A model generated the notes under the pieces. That model was not told the origin of the DNA. It worked only from the letters and a program-made list of their open reading frames with translations, and did no database searches. This document shows, piece after piece, positions 13,125 to 18,938 of a stretch of 18,938 bases of DNA (position 1 is the first letter of the stretch; every line of letters begins with the position of its first letter). This stretch comes from Candidatus Nomurabacteria bacterium (GTDB lineage Bacteria > Patescibacteriota > Minisyncoccia > Phycocordibacterales > UBA10002): the NCBI GenBank assembly GCA_943354745.1, contig CALRDB010000017.1, positions 1-18,938 on the forward strand. The letters are read 5' to 3'. Made by a program: the position numbers and the translations under genes.

Positions 13125-14345
13125 TTATTTATACTTCAACGCCTTAAGCGGATTCATCTTAGCCGCGCGGTAGGCAGGCCATAGCCCGCTGAAAAATCCG
13201 ACAATGGTAGAGAGTAGAATGATGAACACCGTGAACCAAAGTGGGTACGAGAAGAGCCGAACGATACTTCCATTGAATGACGTAGCCAAAAAGTTGAAGA
13301 GCCAGTTGAGAGATTCACTGATGATAAAGCCAACCAAAATACCCCATACCCCACCTAAGAACCCAATAAGGGTCGACTCCCCAAGGAACAACCGTTTGAT
13401 ATCCTCCTCTGAAGCTCCAATAGCGCGCATAACGCCGATTTCGTTAGTGCGTTCGAGAAGAGCTATGGTCATCGTGTTAACAAGGCCGATAGCCGCAACC
13501 ACGAGCGCGATGACACCGAAAACGCCGAGTGACACCTGCACGATACGGAAAATTTTGTTCGCTTGGTCAACAATGTCAGAGAGGGCGGAGACCAGAAATC
13601 CATTCCCAATAAGACTGTCTCGAATCCCTTTCATCGCTTCCGTGTTCATCGCCTTTACCTTCACCACTTTGTATTCGTTAATGGTGATACCGGTTGCGTC
13701 ACTCTTCTGTATGTATGCCTCCCCTTCACTTGCTTGGCTTTCAATAATGCCCACAATCTCATAGTCGCCAACAAGATACACTTGAGGTGTTTCTCCGACC
13801 GGTTCATCGGTGGCTATCTCGGATGCGCTATCGACTTGAGGGAAAATCTTCAATGTTACGGTCTTACCAAGCGCCTCCTCCGGTTTGAGGTTTAACAGTT
13901 GCGCGACAACCGACGTTACGACAATTTTCTTTTCGTCCCCTTCCTTAAAGAATCGCCCGAGCATGGGGGACACCCCCTGTAACTGGAGAAAATCAGGATT
14001 GATAATATTCGAGGTAATGTTGGAAATAATGTCGTTGTAAGACACTTCCGAAGAAAAACTAGCGCGAGGACTGGTCTTCTCAACGTTTTGTATGGCGGTG
14101 ATCTTATCAACGACCGTTTGGGTGAGCCGAATCAGATTTGGATCGACAGGAATGGCATCAAACGTAAGGAGTGAATCAGCCGTGGTAATCTTTTCAAGCA
14201 AACTCTTCTGCAAACCGTACCCAAATGCCACCAACGAAAACACGGCGGCAATAGCGACAGCGACGCCCAACACCGTGAAGAAAATCCGCGACTTCCGATT
14301 GCGAAGATTCTGAATGGTTATATAGATAAGGTCGGAGAGTTTCAT
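13125..14345 (-). CDS. MacB/FtsX-type ABC transporter permease
   Basis: The 406-aa protein has the MacB topology: N-terminal helix TM1 (about 21-44, FFTVLGVAVAIAAVFSLVAF), a large extracytoplasmic domain (45-268), then TM2 (270-296), TM3 (323-345) and TM4 (367-390). The family's coupling motif is ERTNEIGVMRAIGAS (298-312), and the end AYRAAKMNPLKALKYK is the standard FtsX-domain C-terminus. Members act as mechanotransmitters or lipoprotein/peptide exporters rather than classic solute pumps. The ATPase gene ends five bases upstream, so both are one operon and surely one complex. No adaptor (MacA-like) or substrate gene is adjacent. The periplasmic domain includes a Ser/Glu-rich insert around 170-188. 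Confidence 0.9.
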   Translation of the reverse strand: MKLSDLIYITIQNLRNRKSRIFFTVLGVAVAIAAVFSLVAFGYGLQKSLLEKITTADSLLTFDAIPVDPNLIRLTQTVVDKITAIQNVEKTSPRASFSSEVSYNDIISNITSNIINPDFLQLQGVSPMLGRFFKEGDEKKIVVTSVVAQLLNLKPEEALGKTVTLKIFPQVDSASEIATDEPVGETPQVYLVGDYEIVGIIESQASEGEAYIQKSDATGITINEYKVVKVKAMNTEAMKGIRDSLIGNGFLVSALSDIVDQANKIFRIVQVSLGVFGVIALVVAAIGLVNTMTIALLERTNEIGVMRAIGASEEDIKRLFLGESTLIGFLGGVWGILVGFIISESLNWLFNFLATSFNGSIVRLFSYPLWFTVFIILLSTIVGFFSGLWPAYRAAKMNPLKALKYK

Positions 14346-14350
14346 ACTGG

Positions 14351-15622
14351 TTATTCTTCCATCAGAATTAGATCTGTTTCTTCCGCGAACTTTCGCGCTG
14401 TCCTGCGGTTAAGCCCAACACCACCTTCTTCCTGTGATTTATCCAGTATCTCGTCAAACGTCTGAGGGCTCATTCGGAGGGCGATACGCTCCGTGAGGGC
14501 GGCATCGAGGCGTTTCGCCTGCTCCACCGTAAGCGCGTAGGAATAGGTATCGAGGAGGTGGTGCCTGATAAGCGAAAGTGTATCACCCTCCTTAAGGCCG
14601 ACCTGCTTTTTGTTTTCTTGCACCGCAAGAACTTCCGTTGTGAGTGTGGCAATACTCTCGGCCAAATGTTCGGCGCGGTTAGCGTAGAGGCCCGGACCGG
14701 TGACCGACGTATGCAGTGCACTCACCAGTGCCTCTTTGGTAATAGTCTTCTGCATATATCTCTCAACCAGTTGCTCAAGCATATCCAACACGCTGAAATC
14801 ATACGGACCCACAATATTGTTCACAATGAGTTTTGCTTGCAAACGACTCTCCGCGAGATACGGGAACATCGAGGACAGCTTGGCAAGCTCAGATTGGTTA
14901 TCCTCCGTCTTTCCGTCGACCCTGCCCCGTTCAGCATTGCGGGTCACTCGTTCGATGATGCCATCTTTAAGATGGAAAACACGATGGGCATAGTGCAAAT
15001 CACGTGGGTTATGGGTCACGTAAATAATGGTCTTTTTCTCTTTAATATTAATATCAAGAAGCATTTCGAGCACAATCTGGGCATTCTTCGAATCGAGATT
15101 ACCCACCGGTTCATCGGCCAATACAATGAGCGGTTCATTGACAAGGGACCGAGCAATGGCCGTTCTTTGTTGTTGACCACCGGACATGAGTGACGGCTTT
15201 CGGTCGGCATAGTTGGTAATACCGAATCGGTCGACGAGTGTCTGGACACGGGCGTTACGCGTCGCAATAGGCAAACGAGCAAAGAGTTGCGGTAAGAGAA
15301 TGTTATCACGCGCGCTAAGATGCGGGAGAAGGTAGTATGCCTGAAAGACCATCCCGATGGTCTTTCGATAGAAAGCCATAAGTTCCTTCTTACTCTTCAT
15401 CTTTAAATTTTGGCCATCGATAAAGACATCGCCTTTCGTGGGGGATTCCAATCCGGCAATCGTATAGAGCAGTGTGGACTTCCCACAACCCGATGGTCCA
15501 TAAAAGATAATATATTCACCAGGAAAAATCTGTAAGCTAATGTCCCTAGCTCCAACCGTTTCACTTGGTTGTCCTTTGTCGTACACAACCGTCAAGTCTT
15601 TAAGTTCGATGATGGGCTTCAT
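14351..15622 (-). CDS. ABC transporter ATPase with long C-terminal extension
   Basis: Residues 1-225 form a LolD/MacB-type ATPase: Walker A GPSGCGKST (42-50), Q-loop MVFQ (Gln94), signature LMSGGQQQR (145-153), Walker B LIVLADEP (165-172), D-loop NLDSKN and H-switch VTHNP (His204). It powers the permease encoded directly downstream. The remaining ~198 residues (225-423) are not part of a normal ATPase of this group, which has about 220-250 residues. They are charged and helical, with segments such as LDMLEQLVERYMQKTITKEA and SIATLTTEVLAVQENKKQ, and end DLILMEE. The extension is in frame and uninterrupted, so it is a genuine fusion or family-specific domain, possibly regulatory. The start ATG is supported by the MKPIIELKDLTVVYDKG beginning and an extended -10 box 30 bases upstream. 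Confidence 0.92.
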   Translation of the reverse strand: MKPIIELKDLTVVYDKGQPSETVGARDISLQIFPGEYIIFYGPSGCGKSTLLYTIAGLESPTKGDVFIDGQNLKMKSKKELMAFYRKTIGMVFQAYYLLPHLSARDNILLPQLFARLPIATRNARVQTLVDRFGITNYADRKPSLMSGGQQQRTAIARSLVNEPLIVLADEPVGNLDSKNAQIVLEMLLDINIKEKKTIIYVTHNPRDLHYAHRVFHLKDGIIERVTRNAERGRVDGKTEDNQSELAKLSSMFPYLAESRLQAKLIVNNIVGPYDFSVLDMLEQLVERYMQKTITKEALVSALHTSVTGPGLYANRAEHLAESIATLTTEVLAVQENKKQVGLKEGDTLSLIRHHLLDTYSYALTVEQAKRLDAALTERIALRMSPQTFDEILDKSQEEGGVGLNRRTARKFAEETDLILMEE

Positions 15623-15652
15623 GTTGCTTCTAATGAGTGTCCTAGTATGCGA

Positions 15653-15661
15653 ATTATACCA
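15653..15661 (-). promoter_or_regulatory. Extended -10 promoter of the ABC transporter operon
   Basis: The minus strand reads TGG-TATAAT, a perfect TGn-extended -10, 30 bases before the ATG at 15622. This gives a leader of about 24 nt. No good -35 is seen. Confidence 0.6.
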
Positions 15662-15693
15662 TTACCTACTAATTCGCGTCTTTTCTTATTCGT

Positions 15694-15837
15694 ATAGGAT
15701 TTACGCACGTTAGCTTATTTCTCAACTTCCTCCCCTGTCATTTCTGCGAAAGCAGGAATCCAGGACTACACGGCATACTCTGGGTTCCACTTTTCAGTGG
15801 AATGACAGCTGAAATGCGACAGGTGCGTAAGTCCTAT
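15694..15837. repeat. Composite palindromic repeat, copy 2, with outer inverted repeat
   Basis: The core (15735-15808) starts CTGTCATT and ends AATGACAG, an exact 8-bp terminal inverted repeat. It holds two hairpin halves: one with GCGAAAGC at its turn, ending GGAATCCAG at 15763, and one beginning CTGGGTTCC at 15781. Around it is an unrelated outer inverted repeat, ATAGGATTTACGCAC (15694-15708) against 15823-15837, 14 of 15 matched. It fills the spacer between the ABC operon promoter and the end of the FN3 protein gene. The flanks are rich in ATTCG/CGAAT words. Confidence 0.85.
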
Positions 15838-15884
15838 CGTAGTTATTTGTAGATTCGCATGCATTCGTATAGTGGTATGTTTAC

Positions 15885-17924
15885 CTAAAACTTGAGGAAT
15901 CCGAAGGTGCTGTCCAGGTTCTTGAAAATAAGATCGATGGCGGACTGCTTAGGTCGTGGCGTGAGCGTTGTATAGAAATCAGATTGACCCGTGTGCTCTT
16001 GCGGATCATTTGAGCGAACCTGTACCTGATAGACTTGACCCGCCTTTAAATCAGTCGTGATCACAATATGATCTCTCACGAACGCATTATCAATCGCCGT
16101 AGACTTGGTTAATTCTCTGGTAATCCCTTCTCCGTAAAAGATTTGAGAGGTGGCGGGTTTATCGGTTTTCCATGAGACGATGGTTTGCACCGTATCGATC
16201 TGATCGGGAATCAAAGACGCGACAATGCGTACCTGCGATACCTTAGGGGGTGTCGTAGACATCGCGGTCGTGAATGGCAACACCGACGGGAATGAGGTGC
16301 GCCCTGTTTCATCAACCGCTTTCAATCTGAGCGTATAGCCGGTAGACGGAGTAAAGTCCTTTAACGAGATTTGGTGGATCTTGAGAAAACTCTTGTCCTC
16401 TTTTGTTTGGATTTCTCCCGTCCGAGCGTTGGTGATGGAAATCGTATTTTTGGTAGGCAAGTTTGTTTCCCACTCCACGTTCGCGCTATTGTCAGTGATA
16501 GCGGTGAATTTCACGTTACTGATTTCTGGCGTAAGCGAGAGCGTGGTGAAGGTCTTATCCGAGGTAAGGGCGATGGGGCCGAGTTTCCCCTGCGAGCGAA
16601 TCTGAAAATGGTAGAGCGTGCTCGCCTCCAGATTTTCCAAATATACTCGGTGCTTCACCTCCTGTTCGTCTGGGAAACCAACGGTAATTGAATATGGGTT
16701 CTCACTGCTCAGTTTGAAATCAGTACTCTTAGCGAAAGCGACGAGCGAATCGGCACGTTTGTCAGTTGTCCAGGTGATGACCGCCGAGTCAGGTCCAGGT
16801 ACAACCGTAATGTCGGTACCTGAGATTTCAGGAGAGGAGATTATTTTCGAAGCTGCCTCGGATACCGCCGAGGTAAAGGATTCTTCATTAATATCTTTGG
16901 CTACAGGGTTGTCAGCGATAGCACCGAGGAATGCCTTTAACGCATTGGTGACAAACTTGAGCGGAGCGACTTTAATAACCTTGCTGAATTTCTCAATAGT
17001 ACTGTTGTCGATGTCGCTCAATTTTTCAAGCGTCCCCGCGGGTTCGAAGGTGACCGTCGTAGTTGTCGATGCTCCGAGTGCCGGGGTCTTGAAGCTAAGG
17101 GTGGTCGATTGGTTAGTGTAATTAAACGCATCAAGTACTTTTACATAAAAAGAATACGTGGTATCGGGCTTTAGTTTAGAAAGCTCTATCGCATGTTTCT
17201 TTTGATAGAGATCTTCATTACCCGCGGTGAAACCTTCTGGAAAACCGAGGATTGGTTTAATAAGGTCATTGGTTAATTTTGAGGTGGTAAATGATACTTT
17301 GGCGGACTCGGTCGTGATATCGGTAATCGTAATCGTCCCCATAGTTGGAAAAGTGGTGTCTCCCACAGTCACTGTACGTGTACCCCCTCCGCTCGTTACG
17401 GTCACCGTCGAAGCGGGGGTGGTGAATGTGTAACCACCACCTCCGTTAGTTGAAGTTGAGGCATGTCCTAATGCGTCATACGAAGTCACTTTATAGTAGT
17501 AGGTGGTACTTTCACTGAGGTCTCCCATCTTGAGCGCGTGCACGATGGTCATCGCGCTGGAGGAAGTTGAGGTGGTAAAGACACCCGAGGTGGTGCCCCA
17601 ACTGAGGGTTGAAGAAGCGACGATATCGGTGACCCACCTCACTTCGGCAGAAGTATATCCCACCACTGGAGCGTGCACTCCACTTATAGTCGGGCCGTTA
17701 AGATCGGTTGGAAATATATTGATTTGACCAATATTACTGACGACTTGAAAACTGGCCGAACTTCCGGTGTTGGTCGTGTTAACGATAGGCTGAAGCACGT
17801 TATAGCTCGCGGAGTTAAAGACCTGAGCATCCGCGGTGCGAGTGAAGGAAAAGATAGACAACACAAGAACACCTGCCAGCAGGAGCATGTCTAACGTGCG
17901 ATCCTTTCGAGAAATCGTGCGCAT
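15885..17924 (-). CDS. Secreted protein with five FN3-like domains
   Basis: The 679-aa protein has a signal peptide (basic MRTISRKDR, hydrophobic MLLLAGVLVLSIFSF, likely cleavage after ADA at about residue 33). Five fibronectin type III-like domains follow, at about 77-170, 191-281, 364-463, 465-554 and 558-655. Each shows the A-strand P-x-I-S/T, a central V-x-W-T/K-T-D strand (RWVTD, TWTTDKR, EWETNLP, SWKTDKP) and the YxxxVxxxD strand near its end. Residues 300-360 form a helical spacer between domains 2 and 3. No membrane anchor or sortase motif is present at the C-terminus (LDSTFGFLKF). FN3 repeats usually act as spacers or adhesion modules in cell-surface proteins. The start is fixed by an extended -10 seven bases upstream, so the mRNA is leaderless. 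No terminator is clear downstream. Confidence 0.9.
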   Translation of the reverse strand: MRTISRKDRTLDMLLLAGVLVLSIFSFTRTADAQVFNSASYNVLQPIVNTTNTGSSASFQVVSNIGQINIFPTDLNGPTISGVHAPVVGYTSAEVRWVTDIVASSTLSWGTTSGVFTTSTSSSAMTIVHALKMGDLSESTTYYYKVTSYDALGHASTSTNGGGGYTFTTPASTVTVTSGGGTRTVTVGDTTFPTMGTITITDITTESAKVSFTTSKLTNDLIKPILGFPEGFTAGNEDLYQKKHAIELSKLKPDTTYSFYVKVLDAFNYTNQSTTLSFKTPALGASTTTTVTFEPAGTLEKLSDIDNSTIEKFSKVIKVAPLKFVTNALKAFLGAIADNPVAKDINEESFTSAVSEAASKIISSPEISGTDITVVPGPDSAVITWTTDKRADSLVAFAKSTDFKLSSENPYSITVGFPDEQEVKHRVYLENLEASTLYHFQIRSQGKLGPIALTSDKTFTTLSLTPEISNVKFTAITDNSANVEWETNLPTKNTISITNARTGEIQTKEDKSFLKIHQISLKDFTPSTGYTLRLKAVDETGRTSFPSVLPFTTAMSTTPPKVSQVRIVASLIPDQIDTVQTIVSWKTDKPATSQIFYGEGITRELTKSTAIDNAFVRDHIVITTDLKAGQVYQVQVRSNDPQEHTGQSDFYTTLTPRPKQSAIDLIFKNLDSTFGFLKF

Positions 17925-17931
17925 TGTACAA

Positions 17932-17940
17932 ATTATATCA
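17932..17940 (-). promoter_or_regulatory. Extended -10 promoter of the FN3 protein gene
   Basis: The minus strand reads TGA-TATAAT with seven bases to the ATG at 17924, predicting transcription from the start codon itself. Confidence 0.6.
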
Positions 17941-17996
17941 CGTCGGGAGTGAGAAAAGTGTAGGAAAGGAAGTGAATATGTGGGGATAAGGGGATT

Positions 17997-18195
17997 CCAT
18001 TCTTTCCCTTTACTTCCATTTCTTCCCGCTTCGTAAAAGGGGTAAAAGAAATGGGAAAGAATGGGTAGAAAAAAAGGTAAGAAAGGCTTAGAAAAGGGAA
18101 AGAAAAAGGGGAGATCCAGACTGGATTCCCCAGTCTACGACTACTCCGTTTTCCAAGGGAATGACAGAAAAGAGGTGTTCCCTTTTCTACCCGTT
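17997..18195. repeat. Composite repeat, copy 3 (one half), within inverted repeats
   Basis: The second half of the composite element, 18121-18167, is identical over 47 bases to 5713-5759; the first half is reduced to AGATCCAG. Two inverted repeats lie around and beside it. CCATTCTTTCCC (17997-18008) pairs exactly with 18053-18064. 18060-18072 pairs with 18183-18195 (12 of 13), enclosing the element. The flanks are strongly strand-biased, with purine runs before and pyrimidine runs after the element. This is nearly all of the gap 17941-18203. Confidence 0.8.
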
Positions 18196-18203
18196 TTTCC
18201 CTT

Positions 18204-18938
18204 TTACAGTGGTGGCGTACTTGTCGCTGTATCAATGGGTGTTTCAACCGGCGGAGTTTGCGGAGAAGATGATGTTGCGGAAGAGTCGAGAAGAGGTACA
18301 GAGTCGGGAGTAGAAGACGCCTGCTCCGTTAGAGACAGTGGGCTATCCCCCGGCGTCTCTGACGGAGTAGAGGTGGCCTCGGTAGAAGTACTCACGTCGC
18401 TAGGGAGACTAGATTCTGTATCTACCGTCGGTACTGGAGTTGAGGTTTTATGTGAAGGCGAAGCAAGTGTGCTGGTGGCTACAGAAACTGTGGTGCTCGA
18501 GAGAGCGCTTCTGACCGCTCCGAGATTAGCCTTGTTCAAAAGACCTGAGAGCTCAACTTTAGTAATACAAAGATTGTCGAGACAGAGTTTCCGAGCGTCC
18601 ACGCCATCGCTTGATACTGTAGTAAAGGAGGCTTCGCCATTTCCTATCACCACGCCGAGCTTCTTTAGGAATCCGAGAATAGGGCTCCATGGAGTTTTCT
18701 TCTCGAGTGTACTTGTTCCGATGAGTGAGTTTAGCTTCCCTACTCTCTGTGCGATACCTTCTACTTGTCCCGCCAACCCCTGCACATTCGCCAAGGTGAA
18801 CACCGAGAGTTTGTAGAGGTCGAGTAGTGCAGCTTGCGGTGAGCCTGTCGAAACCGAGAGAACGGAGGAAGGTGGATTGGTGAGAAGAAGGTCAGGGGAA
18901 ATGAGAAGAGAGGAGAGAGCGGAATAGTCGTAGACTGC
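18204..18938 (-). CDS. C-terminal part of a large surface protein (runs off right edge)
   Basis: The frame is open from the window edge to the stop at 18204, giving at least 244 residues; a GTG at 18803 is only an internal codon. The visible sequence starts AVYDYSALSSLLISPDLL. It has a helical stretch with hydrophobic repeats (LANVQGLAGQVEGIAQRVGKL). Then comes a segment with GEASFTTVSSDGVDARKLCLDNLCITKVELSGLL, resembling the Cys-containing end module of Patescibacteria fibre- or adhesin-like proteins (recollection, not a search). The last ~90 residues are almost entirely Ser, Thr, Pro, Glu and Asp (STSTEATSTPSETPGDS), a low-complexity tail. Such proteins are normally exported; the signal peptide would be outside. 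The first bases match the composite repeat in the same reading frame. It could be transcribed with the FN3 gene, but that gene has its own promoter. Confidence 0.75.
   Translation of the reverse strand, partial: AVYDYSALSSLLISPDLLLTNPPSSVLSVSTGSPQAALLDLYKLSVFTLANVQGLAGQVEGIAQRVGKLNSLIGTSTLEKKTPWSPILGFLKKLGVVIGNGEASFTTVSSDGVDARKLCLDNLCITKVELSGLLNKANLGAVRSALSSTTVSVATSTLASPSHKTSTPVPTVDTESSLPSDVSTSTEATSTPSETPGDSPLSLTEQASSTPDSVPLLDSSATSSSPQTPPVETPIDTATSTPPL
18920..18937 (-). repeat. Possible repeat fragment in the right-edge gene
   Basis: On the minus strand, 17 of 18 bases match CAGTCTACGACTACTCCG of the composite repeat (5724-5741 and 18131-18148). Both are read as VYDYS in the frame of the gene. 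The window ends here, so the rest of the element cannot be checked. Confidence 0.4.

Noticed and set aside
18061..18816. 251-codon plus-strand open frame
   Set aside because: It begins in the repeat region and is antisense to the Ser/Thr-rich surface protein; its composition mirrors that low-complexity coding sequence.

Overview
The window reads as a chromosomal segment of a candidate-phyla-radiation (Patescibacteria) bacterium, probably of the Parcubacteria type. This is inferred from the gene set, not from a marker search. The pointers are a PaaX/Cas2-like regulator of the form common in that group, large secreted proteins rich in Ser/Thr/Gly with FN3 repeats, short versions of housekeeping proteins, near-absence of Shine-Dalgarno sequences, and many start codons lying only 6-10 bases downstream of a -10 box. 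No rRNA, tRNA, CRISPR array, transposase or phage gene was found.

Layout, left to right. Positions 1-1536 carry minus-strand genes: the N-terminal part of an unrecognised protein, a short RecO, and an RBBP9-type serine hydrolase. A divergent promoter region (1537-1651) leads into a CorA-like transporter lacking the GMN motif and then cysS. Next is a PaaX/Cas2-like gene (4159-4776) bracketed by two copies of a perfect 30-bp palindrome; the upstream copy extends to 42 bp. A convergent sugar-nucleotidyltransferase gene follows, then a composite palindromic repeat, a small two-helix membrane protein with a strong terminator, dnaB, and recR. recR carries an in-frame REP-like insertion.

The middle part (8433-12795) is a surface module. 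A 69-aa membrane-anchored peptide and a 388-aa secreted protein share one promoter. A 711-aa secreted protein has its own. The two transcripts begin with similar stem-loop leaders whose outer stems differ by compensating changes. rplU sits between them on the opposite strand. From 13125 to 15622 is a MacB/FtsX-type permease with its ATPase, which has an unusual ~200-residue C-terminal extension. The right end holds a five-FN3 secreted protein and the C-terminal part of another surface protein that runs off the window.

Three themes recur. First, at least eight genes look leaderless or almost leaderless. Second, composite repeats of the GTCATTCC...GGAATGAC type occur in several intergenic places, each nested inside a locus-specific outer inverted repeat, with one in-frame copy in recR. 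Third, the PaaX-like gene and its paired palindromes form a compact unit that may be an autoregulated circuit or a REPIN-like selfish unit.
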